Under the pieces are notes generated by a model that made no database searches, was not told the origin of the DNA, and was given only the letters and a program-made list of their open reading frames with translations. From contig VWZW01001652.1 in assembly GCA_013397115.1 (NCBI GenBank), positions 987,343 to 1,051,342 of the forward strand: a stretch of DNA of 64,000 nt, written 5' to 3'. Positions 26,892-41,900 of the stretch are shown piece after piece (position 1 is the stretch's first letter; the number at the start of each line of letters is the position of its first letter). This DNA comes from Edolisoma coerulescens (taxonomy: Eukaryota; Chordata; Aves; Passeriformes; Campephagidae). The position numbers were made by a program, and so were the translations under genes.

Positions 26892-29800
26892 CACACAGGT
26901 AGAGGTCCAATGTGCAATGATCATACAAAAACTATTAAGAGAAAAAAAGAAGACTAGCATTTAACTGGATTTTTGCCTTGTGTCACCTGGCAGGAAGACT
27001 TCTTTCTGCAGAGATCATGAACTACAGAGGGGTATAAGTATACTCCCACCAAGTGCAGCACAACATCTTTTTTTGTTCCATCTCTCTCCATGTCTCCTCA
27101 TTTCCTTGTGAGCAGTGGTGGAGATGCAAGAATCTCCTTCCCTTTCAGTTTCTGCTCCCTTCAGTGAGGTTGAACACATTGCTTCTAAATTACTTTAACA
27201 AACATATAATAGAACTGGTATAACACATTATTTTCCAAGCCTCCAGCTGAATACTTGTTACTACTCAATCTAATATGTCTATTGAACATGCTCTGATACT
27301 GTGAGTGTTAAGACTTCAAACATCCTAACAAAAAGGGTGTCTACTTTCCAGGCCAGGAGGCAATACTTCACTATGAGAAGTCCTGGATCACAGTCTAATT
27401 GTCATCAGTGAGAACATGCTTTTCTTGATCTTCATTCTCTATTTTCCTTAGCTCCTTTTAGCCCTCGTTATAGCTGTTAAACGGCCACAGCCTTACCTTA
27501 CCTTCTGAGGGCATGTATTTGCAGAGCAATAACATCACACAAGTGTGCTATTTTGCACCAGCCAGCACTACTGCTCATTCTTCTTCATTTCCTTATGATT
27601 AATTTAAACTGTTTAGTTTATCTTAGTTTATGCCTAAATTCAGATTCGAATGAATACAAAATATTATTTCTTCACCTGTTTAATAACTCTTAAGGTAGCT
27701 TTTGCACCACTATTTAGCAGCCCTTAGCAATTTCCACACATGAAACAGCCCTCTAAATAAAACAAAAATAAATACATAAATAAAAATAAACACAAAAATT
27801 CTTAACATATTTTTTCTTGTTGCTAAAATTTGCAGAGTGCTCTTATTTCCAAAAAGGTGGGGATTTTTAGGATTCAATGGGATTTTAGTTTCAAATCTGT
27901 TCCAGATATTACAGGCCATCCAGTTCGAATGCTATTGCAATTTTTTGTTTCTTTAAAATTTTGTCTTTCCCTAATTATTTTCTTTCTTTGGCGTGGAGTA
28001 GAGGAAATAGCACATAGGAGAAATCCCTGAGAGGCCATCTGACTTAACTTTTGTGGTTTGAATTACTGCATATTTAATAAATCACTTAGGTAACTACTTC
28101 ACCTGTTAGAAAAGTAAGTTTTAAATAAATGGATTTGTACAAGAACAACATGATGAAATCTGCAGCAAGCTTTACTGGATGTCTTGATCACAGAAACACT
28201 GTTGTGTACTTTGTTCCCATGTTTTGGGGGCTTTTTTTGCATTCCTTTTCTCCTGCATATTTGGGGTGTTCTGCCCTGAAATGGAGAAAAAACATGTTCT
28301 GACATTTGCATGTTTCTTCTCCATTTTAAGTGCTTGTAGTTTCAAATGTTCATTGAAATGTGGTTTAGAAAATAGTGAAAGAAATCTCAACATGCATCTT
28401 AAAACAGAATTTCAAACAAATCTCTCTTGGGGCAATGGGAAGTACATCAAACAGCATGCTTTAAAGTTTGATTCATCATTTGATGTAGCTGGTGCATCAT
28501 AACATGTTTCCCATCTGACAAAGGCAGGTAATGCTCCCTTTACAACTATGTGTCAAGTGTTTTGTCACTGAAGCCACAAATTCCCTAAATTTTGCCTTTC
28601 ATGCAGCAGCTAAAGCAAAGCAGTACTGAGAAGCATACCTGTCACAGTTCTGCCCACCCGAGGCCTTTCTACATGGCTTCTTCTCTGAACACACATTAAA
28701 GGCATTGCAAAAGGAACCTCACAATTTCTAGAGTCCTTTTTTTTCCTTTTTTTTTTTTGTTTGTATTGTTAGTCTGTCATAAGTTGACATGTTTCATTTT
28801 CTCATACCTAACATGCTTATAATGTATTTAATTCTATATTTTGATGAAACTGTGAGAAGCTGAGAGCTTCCTACTTAATGTGTGCACATCTACAATATTA
28901 CCAGAAAGCAATATGGGTACATTAAAATATTTGATATGATCTTCCTCATTATAATATTTAAGAGGTTTATAGTCACCTTATAGGGGAAATTTACTTCCTT
29001 CATTCTCCGTAAGGAATAAAAATACAGCCAGAAGTCTCCACAAGTCATTGCAACTGAGTACTTGTTTATCTAAGTCCCACTGAATGCACCTGAAATAAAG
29101 CAGAAACAGGAAAAATTACACAGAAAAATGACTGCAAAACAGGTAATTGACCCTAAACCTTTCTGCTCAAAGAAGTTACTTTTTGAACGTGCTGCAGTTC
29201 TAATTATGACTGCAATGAAGCCAGACCAAGCACAAAGTAAGTATACTCTTTGCTTTTACTATTTCTATATTCAGTCCTCTGTTCCTCTTTAGTCCAAACA
29301 TAATCAGTCTTCTTTTCACCTCCAGTCTGCATTGCAGACTATAATTAAACAATGAAAATCTGACATTTATCTATAGAGGAAAATTGTTTAAAGAACCATT
29401 TAGTACATGGAAATTTTTGTTTCACTTGCGCAGAATTAGTCCTTAATATTCCTTTATTCTGTTTACTCTTCCTTCTATGCATTTTAATGCTCTTGCTCTT
29501 ATTCGTATGCTCATTCATTTTGGACTTCATTTATTGGTTTGACAAAAGCCAGACTTACCTCAGCTGCTATTGGACAATACTGCAGGGTCCTGTGAGACCA
29601 CTTGTCTGCTTGTATTTCCACAAAGCATGTTTGGAGGAAAATTACTGAGGAAACCACATGCATAATTAAATAACAGTGACAAAAACCCCCCAAAATCTGG
29701 CATATTCTTAACGTTAAAGGGAAATTTCTTCAGGGGCTCTTTTCAGTTAGATAAGAATTCATTCTTTGCCCCATCTCAGTACTATATAGAAGCTTCTTAC

Positions 29801-31040
29801 GCTGATACAGTGTAATATGTTACAGAATAACAAGGCAAACTGCTACAAAGGTTACAAAAACCTTACCTAGCTTTTGAAATCACATCCAAGGGCACTACAG
29901 CCTGAAAGCCACGCTCTTCCCATTGTGACATGGATAGACACAGCTATGTGTGAAACATGCAGGTTTGTCCTTCCCTTGTCCTTAAAAGCACTTTTTTTCC
30001 ACGGGTAGTTTGTGCTGAGTCTCCAAAAACCCTCCAAGAAACTGACTTCAGACTGTACCTCTAAGCATCAGGAGAAAATCTGAAACAAAGGATAGCAGCC
30101 CTCCCGGGCAGAAAACACACAAATGGACCAATAAAAGATCCGCACAGCAACATCAGTGCTGGCTCATCTGCCGGTGGACAGCAGCAGACCTCTTAATAAA
30201 TACACACTTGGAACAGCTAGGAAGCATTGCGATGACCTTTTCGTTTCTTCCTTTACAAACTGACTGGGAAAAGTGTAGAGTATTATATAGGTCACTGCTT
30301 GTTTGTTTTGACTACCACAGTTCTGGTGCATGGTGAGCAGAGAGACAAAATTCCCAAGCTCAGTTAAGTTACGGAGATGTCTTTCAGCTGGAAAGGGTGG
30401 TTCAGGGCAGCTGAGTCAACCTTCACCCACAGCCACCAACCTCCGAGAACAGGGCTGCCACTGCGACAGCAGCAGGTGTAACAGCAGAACTCTTGCCATG
30501 TCTGTGGCCTAACACAAAAGTATGCCATCCTCTCCCCCAGGATGAAGAGGCCATTTTTTCACCAGCTGTTTCTTTAATCCTGATTAATCCTGGATTCAAG
30601 ACACAGCCTTTTGTGTAGATGAGATGAAAAGCTGAAGGATGTACTGCAAAAAAAAGGAAAGCATAATTTGAAAAGTAGGTGCTTCTACTCCTCCATCTGA
30701 GGCAAACCAGATTACTGAAGTTCTAACTGAATGGAAATATTTATTTATAAACAGAGCAAATTATTTAAACTTACTGCTATTTTTCAAAGCATAAAGACAT
30801 TACCATCCTCTCTTTTCCCCTCCAAAGACTTATTCTTGCTGGCAGAAAAAAGAAGTCATGGCAACCCAGAATTCTAAAAAACTGAATAAACCTATCATAC
30901 AAGCTTTACTAGTGAAGTCTTTCAACAGAATTAGGTATTTGGATATCTACACCACAGATTCACCCCAAAGAAGCTACATCTACTTTACCCTCAGAGAGGA
31001 CTGGATTTCTACTATCAAAATATCAAAACTTTATAGCTGT
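26892..31040. other. Intergenic DNA, no gene recognised
   Basis: AT-rich DNA with scattered A or T runs (for example 28737-28760). No exon-like or repeat signature recognised. Confidence 0.55.
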
Positions 31041-31510
31041 AAAATCATAGAATCATCAAGGTTGGAAGAGACCTCTAAGATTGTCAAGTCCAAGCACCAA
31101 CCCAGCTGTACCACTGTAATCCGTAAACGACTAACCCACATCAGCCAGCACCAAATCCAGATGACTCTTAAACACCTCAAGGGATGGTGACTCCATCACC
31201 TCCCTGGGCAACCTATTCCCATGCCTGATCACCCTGACAGTGAAAAAAAATTTCTAATATCTAATAGGAATCTCCCATCTCATCTCCTGCTGTCCTCTCA
31301 CAGCAGGCACAGTAGAAGGGACCGACCCTCACTACAGCTTCCTCTCAGGGAGTTGTAGAGAGCAATGAGGTCTCCCCTGAGCCTCCTCTTCTCGAGACTA
31401 AACAAACCCAGCTACCTCAGCAACTCCTCATAAGGCATGTTTTCTAGATCCTGCGTGGGCCTTGTTGCCCTGCACTGGACACCCTCCAGCACCTCAATAT
31501 CCTTAATACT
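31041..31510 (-). repeat. CR1 LINE 3' fragment
   Basis: The plus strand begins AATCATAGAATCATCAAGGT then TGGAAGAGACCTCTAAGA. It closely resembles the CR1 at 685-1344 (same ACCACTGTAA, CATCAGCCAGCACCAAATCC and GTGACTCCA blocks), so both belong to one subfamily. Confidence 0.93.
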
Positions 31511-34500
31511 AAATACCAACGTTAATACTCAACTTGTGTTCCTATTTGTGCTTTGTGTTAAGTAATTATTTTCTCATAAAACTAAAGATCAAAGATTTGA
31601 CAGCCTACCAAACTTCAGAGTTTAGGATTGAATTTTTCAAGTTGTTTGGAAAGAGTTATCTAAGGCTGGGAAGTATTAGGACTCAGCTCTTCCTGTAAGC
31701 TGGTCAGCCTTTATTTTTAGTTTTCAATTGTCAATATTTCTTTTCCTTTTGTAAAGGAAGTTTAAAGAACTGCCAGTACTTGAAGCTGTATTTACAAGTC
31801 CAGTGTGATACAAACAGGGCTGATAATTTTATGCAGCATTCAGACTACTTCAGCTCCTTCAGCTGGCAGGACCTCTTTTAAGAAAAAGAGTAAATGCTTA
31901 TGTCACTGAAGTTGCCACAGGTTTGCTGATCTCATATTATCTGAAAAACTGACTGAGAACTCAGCTCCTTAGGGAAGGTACAAGCCACTCTTCCGTACTA
32001 AACTTTTAATGCTATTTCCAGATCAAGTCTTTGTAAAATCACTTTGTGGTTTAAAAGCACTCCCTGTAAAATTAGCAACTAAATGCTTCCTGCACCAAAG
32101 TGCACAGGAACAGAGAAGGGGGTTAATTTGCCCCTGCTAAATTAGAAAAACCACCTTGTTTCACATGAAACCATTAAGAGTTCAACACAAATCCTACCCA
32201 CACAAACAAAATCAATTCATAGATTAAATCTATCACCTGTGTTTTATGAACATCAAGCTACAGAAAATATAGTAATACCATGCTTGATCCCTATCCTGAT
32301 CTTGCAGGAAAAAAACAACTGAAGAAACCTTTTATTTTGAAACTGTTAAATAAAGGAGAGGGAAAGGTGGTTAGCACAAGACCAAAACTTGGTATTTAAG
32401 CCAGAAATACTCTTTGGATGTATTTAATGCTCTCAATAAAGCTACAGTGTATATGAAGTGAACATTTCATGAAAGAGAATACCAAGGCAGAAGGCTCTAA
32501 CAGATGCATCTCTGGTAGATGATGCCAAAAGCTCAAGTGCTTAGAATTTTGGTACATGGAATCACTGAGGTGACGTCTGTTCTGCCAAACTCTGCATTCA
32601 TGTGACTACCTTGAAGAGACCTGAAACTTGCCTGTACAACACTGTGTCTGGCTAAGCAGTACTGCTGCTGTATCTGCACAGGTCATGGACGCACCTCCGC
32701 ACGGCAACACGCGCTGGTCAGACCACACTGATCTCTTGGCTCTGGCAGCTGAACTGTAGCAGATCTCAACAAGCACCAAGGCTTTTCTGAGAGCACCTCC
32801 TGTCTGCCTGCAGAAGACCTCTATGGATTTTTTTGACACACACATGATTAAACTACAGTTTAAAGAACTATTACCTTTAAGGCTTATCTTTTATGATTGA
32901 TGATACATACTCTGGAAGGAAAGGCACATGCATTTCTTTCAAAATTCTGCTGTTGCAGTAAACCTGAAAAACTTGAATGTGATTGAGTTGTGCTAGTGTG
33001 AACTTACTAAACTACAGTTTCTGTTGTAAACAATCAACCTTTTCCCCTCCTAAGCCATTAAGTGAAAACCCCTGTAATGACTTTAGGAGTTTCAGCTGAG
33101 ACTTCAAACTTTGCAAAGAGAGATTGCAACAATTGTTCCCATCTTTTTATTTATTGTTGATTATTGGTATTAATTAAAAAAAAAGATATATATTAGCACA
33201 AACCCTGCAATATCAAGAACAGATTCATACCCAGAGTTAAATTAAAAAGGTAAATGGAAACAGAGGCGATGGCTGGGTTATGGAATGCGAACCAACAGGT
33301 AAGCATCAAAAAAGTGGAAGAGGAATAGTCACTATGACCAACTAGCACAAAGAAGCCTTTAATTACCAGCTGCTCATTAAGCAGGCTTGTGAGATTCTTT
33401 CAAGATTGAAAAGTTAAATTTGAAGAAAGCAAACACCTGCTGGGCCCACACAGCAACCAAGTCTGAGATACTTTTAGGCTCAGTAACATATTTGGATTCC
33501 CATCTATCCTGGTCTAGATACCCCCTGGATTCCTATTTAAAATCCCATTGAACAAGAGCAAGGAATAGGCCTGTCAGCCTCTTACGTCAGTAGCCTTTTT
33601 TGTATCATCTTGATTTTCTTTATCGCAACACTGCAGAATTTGGTTTGTCTTCGCTGCCCAGGAATGCACAAGGACAGCAGGAACATGGAATGTTAATGCA
33701 CAGACCATAAAGATACTGCACAGGAGTGTAAGAAGAATCATTCTGAAGACCAATAAATTATACCAACTATTTTTTTTAATCATGTACTCTATTTTCACCA
33801 GTTGTGTATGTTATTCAAGTGACTCATTCTGTATTTTTATTATGAGTATTCAAGATGCATGTAAGATGAAGTACACAAATGCCTGTCGAATTGCAAGCCT
33901 GATCCTGTAAGTTGACACTTCCCTACTGTATTTCTACTGATGTATTCTTACTAAAAATAAAACCTTGAAACATGTGACAGCAGTAGAATACCAAAGCAAC
34001 AGTCACATGAAAAATTTCTCCACTTGGGGGTTTCTCAAACAGGATATAGAAGACCACTATCACTGACATCACCAAAGTCTTTTACTACATATTTTGGATG
34101 GTAATGGGCAACACTATTTTACATCAGTAGTGAAAGAGTGAAAACTTACCAGGCCTCAGTTCTATAAAATCAATCCGAAGGATAAAATCTCTAAGGCTAC
34201 GCCCACAGCCTAAAGCAGTGGCTACGAGAGGTGAACTCCCCCCAATTCCAACATGCCATGGGATGTATACCTTAATGGTTATATAATCTGCCAGTCTTGC
34301 CACGTGGTTGCCTGTTTAATTACTTCTGCTTAAAAGTTAGTCACTTCACCTGAGGCAATGCTCTGCTTTCTCTTTACAGTTGCAACTACCTTGTATTCTC
34401 TTTCTCTGGCATATGCCTCTCTTATGCCCCTTATGGGAACAAGAAGTCAATGGAGGCAGGCCGCAGAAGGATGGGAAACCAGACATAGCATATAGCTTGT

Positions 34501-35389
34501 CCTTAGGGAAGTAAACAATACCAGGGGCCTAGAACAGGACATCCCCTACAGACTGAGACATTTGTTTTGTAGTGTAGCCGCTAGACCACAACAAATGGCA
34601 AGGACGGTAGTCATTTCATTATCCCATCATGTGCCTGCTGCCTTTTAGCTACAGTGCAGGGAGTATCAGTGCAATTCAAAGAGGTTTACTGACAGCTGTA
34701 ATTGCTGCTGACTGCCCTGCCCATGGCAGCCAAAGGCAACAGTTTTAAAGAAAGGAGTACTTGTCACACTGACATGCTTTGTGAGAGAGAGACTGGACGA
34801 AGGCACTAGTTTTCTGGTTTACCCAGCCAGTGAAGCTGTATCAGTACACACACAGATATGTAATTCTTTCATCTTGAAGACTGAAAATAAACAGGAGCAC
34901 TGGGACTCAGGACGTGAGATGCATTGCTGGACTACCTCACTCCTGTCTGAGGTACTTAGATCCTAGGGGGGTGCCTGTTACCAATTGCATGAAGAGAAGC
35001 TTCTATGTATCACTGCAGTTGTACCTCCTTCCAATTAAAACGGAAGTGAACGGACGATTGTGATGAAATTCCACAAGCAGCAAGTAAGTATCCTTTAAAA
35101 AAAATGCAAATGATCATGGTTTACTGATCAAACTTTTCATATATTCACTCTAGGCAAGTTCACTTGCAACTAAACAGCAAGGCCCTTTTCTTTGGAAAAT
35201 GCCTCAGTCACTCAATGATTACAAGTTAAAACACAAACCATACATTCATAAACCATATGATCTAAACCAACATCCTTAGATTATGTTGTGGCTGGGTTCT
35301 CTTGTACTGTTGTCTGAGAACTCAAACCCTAACGTTCCTGCTCATTCCAAAGTGTGGAGGAGAAGAAAAACACTAGACACGCTCTCCCA
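31511..35389. other. Intergenic DNA downstream of LYRM7, no gene recognised
   Basis: AT-rich. A short patch at 34185-34300 is more GC-rich but shows no motif I can name. Confidence 0.55.
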
Positions 35390-35835
35390 TCTGTAAAACA
35401 CGAATAATTTATTCAGATAAAACTTTAAGAACTCTCTCAAGCATCACAGTATGCCAGTGTACAACTGACAACTTCAGAAGTCATGCTTTTCGTGCAAAGC
35501 ATAAATTTAATGTTAAATGCCACAGGATGTTTTTTCATTACTTCAAAGAAGCTTATGATTGACAATAAGCTTAAAAATAAATATTATCAGTATTAAGTAC
35601 TCCATTTCATTTTTATATAGCTTTGAAAAGCTCTGGATTGCTGGGAAGCAATCTCTGTCCGATAGCTGTCATAATCAGAAACATTCCTGGCTGACTTAAC
35701 ACAATTCAGCAGTGTACTTTTAAATTCTGTGGAAGTATTAGTATCTTCCACAGAAAAAGTGCATGATGATATCACAGCACTCAATAAAATCAGTGAGTTG
35801 ATTTTAGTCTCTTTTTTCCTGGCAACAATATTTCT
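35390..35835 (-). other. LYRM7: LYRM7 3' untranslated region and poly(A) signal
   Basis: Between the stop codon and about 35390 the minus strand has no competing coding signal. The only canonical AATAAA I see downstream of the stop is at 35413-35408 (TTTATT on plus). A GT-rich stretch (GCGTGTCTAGTG then T-rich) follows about 25-45 bases later, as expected past a cleavage site. The ~445-nt UTR length is inferred; no transcript was available. Confidence 0.55.
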
Positions 35836-35912
35836 TCAGGATTCTTGCTTTTTTGTTGGTTTATCTAAGTAAGGAGTGTTGTCTTGTAGCAGATCTTTCC
35901 TGGGTACAAGTA
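35836..35912 (-). CDS. LYRM7: LYRM7 coding exon 5 with stop
   Basis: A 77-nt coding part with acceptor TTCTATTTCAG. It encodes VLVPRKDLLQDNTPYLDK and then PTKKQES before TGA at 35838-35836. This matches the human LVPRKDLL...PTQKQ terminus and is two residues longer (ES). Confidence 0.95.
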
Positions 35913-38900
35913 CTGAAATAGAAAAAAAACTCAGTAAGACTATAATCTTATGGAAAATACTATTTCAAATTCTAAAGTTGTTTTTACATTTACAAACAAA
36001 AAATCTGGTTACTAAAATGAAGATCTGAACTTCTGGTAAGTGTACAAGCAGCATGATGATATCTAAGACAAACTCATATTAAGGTTTTACTTTCAGCTGG
36101 TCACAATAATGTTTTCCTGTCTCCTTTTATAAGCATTGAAAATTTTGATATCATTAAGAAACCATAAAAAATTAAAAAGTCTTGCAGTAACTTTTAGCAG
36201 GGGGGTAAATGGCATTTTTTTCAAGCCTGAGTCATATTATGCTTACTTCAACAGTTTCAAAACTGAATACTGGATTTAACTCAGCTCTCTCCCCCAAGTC
36301 TTGGAATCTGATCTGTAATAATTATCTTGTCACACCTGCATTAAAGGCCAACAGGAAAAGAAAGCACCTAGTGAGAGTTACTGCCACTATATTGTCACAG
36401 AACTGACTATTCTGCGTCCTTCGTTACCAGGTCCCCTGTCCTATGCAGCTGCAGGCCCGCGTTGGCTGTCCTAACCCCGTCCCTACACACTCACACTGGA
36501 TTAGAATACAAGCTAGTATTTGAACATGAATCCATGTGGCTTTTGCAATGGAAGTTCTGCCTTACAGTCCCTACTGAAGTTCTCTGAATGGCTCTTTGGA
36601 GGTTGCCACAACATGTTTGGATTCCCAGAAATCCCTCAGTCAATGCTTTTATAAAACAACAGCCTTGTTATGACAGAAGTCTTGCACAGATAAGTCACTG
36701 GGTAAAGTGTAAGAAGTGAACAATAAATGATCAGGTCACATCAAATGTGGAGTTCTACAGGTATTTTTGCTGACATGTCACCTACAACATATTTGTAAGT
36801 TACCTGGGAAGAAAAGGTTTTTAATTATATCATCCTGAATAACTTCATTAAGAAAATGGCTTACTGTGAAAAATGGCAAGACATACTTAAGACTTGACTG
36901 AGTAACCACTAAATTGACAGACAAAATTACACCTAGAGACATGCAATGCACACAGGTCAAGAAAAATACTAACTTCACAAAGTAAGTGATAAGTTCAGAA
37001 CAGATTATGACTACTCTGAGTTTAATGAGTACAATTTTGTAAAAATAAATACATAGTATATACACTTGGCAGCCAAAAATTAAATTAGAATTAGCAGTGA
37101 CTATTAGCAGGAATCCAGTTGAAAATGAAAGAGAAAACATTATTGTGCCATTGTTGTGTGTTTAAATGCCTCCTTGCCCACAGCTTTACAATGGTGCTCA
37201 GCTCTGACTGAGATAGCAGGGCCTTAACCATCTTGAGAGAGAGAATTGAAAAGGTGCAGTGACTAGCAACAGAATAATCACAGGCATTCACCTGTTGTCT
37301 CTGAGAGAAGCTGTTTCATGGGGGAAGTGAATAAAAAAGAGGCAATAAAGGACTTAAAAATTCATAAACAGCTTGGTGAAAATGAAAAGTAATTGAAGAG
37401 AAGCCCATTGAAGACAATTAAACCAGAAAACATCCCTGGCTCAAGAAGTGCTGCCAGGTGTGAAGAGCTGAAAGGGGTGCAAGTTCACTTTCTCTGTTCC
37501 TATTCTTCAACTGTTATCTGCCTGGAATTACTGTGGAAGACTTGACACTGGTCCAGACATATCTTTGGTCTTGATCATAACTGCTGTTTTAAAGTTAAAT
37601 GTTTTGCCAAACCTAAAACAAAATTGTTACAAAACTTTACAGACAACAATAAACAAAAGTAAAAGGAAACAATGCACACAGCTGAGTATTTCCCACATTC
37701 TCTACCACACAGCTGTATGCTGACCCTACCTACTACTTCTCTATTTGACTGTAAGATAAAAGAACTTCTAAACCAGGAATCAAGATTTCAGAATTTGATA
37801 GACTCTGCATCAAGGCCATCACTGTGTCACAAATCTTACAAAGAATAATGTGAAACTGAAATAGTTGGAAAAAAGTTTTGGAAATGAACACTCAGTCCTC
37901 AAAGAAAAAGCTATTCTATGGTCAGTGTACATACTGCACTTGCTAATTCTCCTCAGGCAGCTTCTCCCTATTTGGTAGAGCAAGCACCTACAGATAGATA
38001 CTGTGGCTATGGCCTTTAGACAAGCTGACTAGCCTCAACATGCATGCTGACTTGCCATCTAATTGCTGACCTTCCTGATACTATAGCTAGTTAAGGGCAT
38101 CGAAAGTAATCTCTGCCTCTTTTCTACCAGCCTCCGTACTTCAAAACATTTGTGTAGAACTTTGTACCTCTGAAACCTCCACCTGTCCTAGGTAGTGACA
38201 TTAATCAATCAATAGCTTACATTAAGAGTTTCGGCAGAGAATAACAGACACTATTTGCCTCACTATCCCTTTCCTTATTTTCACATTCTATATTTATTTA
38301 CTAAACTATAACATACTTAAGTATCTTTTTAGCATGCAGGCTTACTCACCTATTTTGTCAGAATCTTTGTGAATTGCCTGAATAACAGAAGTTCTGAGAA
38401 TCACTTCAACATCTGAAGCTATTTTCAGAAGCTAGTAAAAGGAAAAAAAAGAGAGGAATAACAGAGTAATTTAAATTATGTATGATTATCTCTGAAGATT
38501 ATTTTCCATAATAGACAACTATTCAAAAAATAGTCATTCAGTTCTACTATTCAGTTACTTAGGTACCACATATACATTGCTTTTGCCTTGGGGATTCTGG
38601 AATAACTTACAGATTGATATGTAAGTGACCTTGACGTGGACCACATAGAGAGGGAAACTTCAGCTCAGTAACATACACCAGCACATACATCTATGCACCC
38701 AATTAAAACTGCAAATGAATACGGTGAAATGCAACTACAAAAACAATTAACTAGTTTCCAATGATCAAAGACACTCGCAAATGCGTCAGTAACATTTGAC
38801 TTTCCTTAGTGAAAGAGAAATCTCATTCTTTCAACACTACTCCTCTTGAAATAAGGAGACAAAAACAAGGGCAAAACACGACAAGAATTAAGAATACTGA

Positions 38901-41900
38901 AGTTTCAAAGAAAAGCTATCCAGAAACAAGGCACTACCTAAAGATTAGCAGAGGCATTAGTATTTGGCAAAAGCCCTAGAATTCCTTCTCTCACTAAGAG
39001 GATAAGCTGAAGCACCCTTGCTAGCTTTGCTGAGCCATTAAGAGAAGGCTAATACTTGTTTGCATGATATCTGTGTCAGAAATAAATGAAATTGTGCAAG
39101 TGAGACGTTTCAGGAGACATGCTTACACTAGGAATTGGATCTTTGCAAGGGCTACAGCTCAACACTTGAATCTACTTGACTCCATTTTTCCTCATGCTTT
39201 TTCCTTTTAAGGGCTTGGAGCAGGTACCCTCCAGTTCCCCCTCCTGAAAAGCCCAATAGCAGCTGGGCTGTATGCTCCTGAAGCACAGCTTCCTCTTCAG
39301 ATTGATCTTAAGGGAATTCTGCTAGTTGCTCTGACACTGCTCTACAAAACAAGACAAAGGACAGGAAGTGGAAATAACCAAGGTAACTTCACAAGTGCAC
39401 TCCTGATCTGAACTCAAACTGGTGCATTAGATTCAGCTGCCACATTTCTCATTCTCATGCTGTAGACAGTTACCTTCATCTCCTTATGTCACTGCAAGCT
39501 TGACATGTACAAGTACATACACATAGAAGTACTTGTTGTCATATTAGAATACACTGTAGCCTTCTATTCTGGCTGGTCAATATTCCATTTTTAAGTTGCT
39601 GTCCAAAGCAGAACACTAACAGCACCATGTTTATGCAAGCAAGTGCCCAAACCTTCTCAAGTCCTGTACACAATTTGATCCAGTTCCTCTGCAACCAAGT
39701 CTATTAAGTGTGTACATGTAATAAATATGACAGCTTCTGTGATGTTCTAGGAGTGTGTAGCTGGGATGGAAGTCTAGTATTTCTTTCACTGACACAGCTA
39801 ATCAAGTATGAACTAATCCATATTAAAAAGTTACATATGTGTATTTTGTAGGTTGCCAATCCTAACAAACACAGATTTCAAAATTACAGCAAATATTTTT
39901 CCTGCACACGTATTAAAATACCCAAGCCTTAACCACATAATTTAGCTAATCAGACAGTAGTAACACAAACACTGAGTATTACTACAGGAGGCTGAAAACA
40001 AGCTGCAATTCATGAAGTCCTAACCAAATGGTCAGAACTATTTATGTTGCTGTTCAGTGGCTAGTATGAGGAAAAGGTTTACATTCAGTTCTGCAAGGGA
40101 CAGATGTAGGCACTTTCCTCCAACCAGTGCCCAGTGACAACGTAAACACAGTCCGATAAAAGGCTGAATGACAAAGACTAAGTTATTCACTCTGTATGGA
40201 TGCTAATAACTAAAATTATCTAAAATACAGAAGCTCCATTTCAGGCCTCAGTAAATTCTAGAAAAAATGACTCAGCAAAAATTGAGCCAAGGTTACTAAC
40301 TTAGTTAACAGAATGCTCTACTTTTAATGCATGATGAGGAAAGAAGAAGCAAAAAATCCCTGTAGTATAATTAATAAATACTCTACTATACTACACTACA
40401 ATCAATCATAATAATTTTGATGGTTTTTGCCTTCTACAAAAGATGCTGACTCATTTGTGATCTGTCAGCAACTGAGCAGATTGTTTAATTTCTCTGCATG
40501 TTTCTGTGTTTGTCTACACAATAACCATCAGGTAAGTTTAAGTGACCACAGTGCAGGTAGGTATTACAAGCAAAGCATAAAATATTTACATGAAAACAGC
40601 AACTTTAAACATTTTCTCTTATAATTTTACTAAATACTTCAAAATAATCACATTGAACTACCAGAACACACTTTCTACTTACGTGTTTTTCCATGTACAA
40701 AATTCTATAACGTATTATTAATACCACTGGAGGTAGCTATATATTTATAAATAAAGATGCATGTAAAAGTCCTTCTAAGCCAACCTGGCTTTCATGACGT
40801 CTCAATGTATCTACATTGGTTTAGAGATCCTTTAAGTAAAAAGCTAATTTCTAAATATTTTTATGCAAAGTGGAAAAAAACCCCAAACAACAGAAAACAA
40901 GAAAATACCTCATTTATCTTCTCTTCAGATTTCTCATCTCGGTTATTTCTGAATTCTTCATTTATCTTTTGTCTTGCAGCTAAATAAAGTAATCAAAAAA
41001 CTAAAGCATGAATAAAAATTGTATTTTGAATTTGTCACTGCCCCAAAGTTAAGAATCTTAAGTCCTTTACAGCACCTTCCTGGGGCACTCTGATCTAAGT
41101 ATTTCAATGTAAGATTTCCATGTAATTCACGAGATGTCACATTTTAAGTTGAATGGTATATAAATAAGATAAGATTCACTAATTAGCATTCTGTATTGCA
41201 TACAGAACGTGGTTTACTAAAGAAGGGAGGATTAATCCCTTGAGGAAAAACCATACAGAGAGAATTAATTCTAATGCTTAGTACAGTTAAACATGCTTCG
41301 GCTGGACTGAAGAGAGGAAGTCAAAGAACAAAAGAAAAAATCTCCCAGGAAGATCAGGAAGATTCAAAAAAGAGATGTTTCCCTTCCAAAATATGGATTG
41401 GGTGTTTGAATCTAAGAACCATTTTTTCTGTTTCAAATTAAAGGACGTCTGGTTACGGACATACAAGTTTTCCCGACGATTACTTGAAAAATATGGAAGG
41501 GAATTTAAAGAAAGATTATGTTAAGAATTCTCTCTCTCTGTATTCCGAGAAGGTAGTTCCACAGAAATACAGGTAAGCATACACCACACAAAACAAGTAT
41601 CTCACCTTCAAGGGCTTTGGTATCATTTTTAAAAACTTCTTGCCGTGTTCTGTGCAACAACTTAAAAAGCTTCAAAACCTGCCAATACAACATCAATAGA
41701 ATTTACTTATTTTCTAGCAGGATTTTTAGTTAAAATTAAAATGTTACAACTGAAAACGAATCGGTTGAAATTTCACGTTCTTTCCACTTAGTACAGAATT
41801 TGATATGGAATCAGTATCTAAGATGCTTTACTTAACATTCCTGATAAAAAATCTTGCAGTCAAAGCAGATGTGATGTCATCAAAATCTTAGACAGGTCTA

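Noticed and set aside
1..35389. CDC42SE2, expected beyond LYRM7 by human synteny
   Set aside because: I looked on the minus strand for its short conserved coding exons and for a CpG-island first exon and found neither. It probably lies outside the window to the left.
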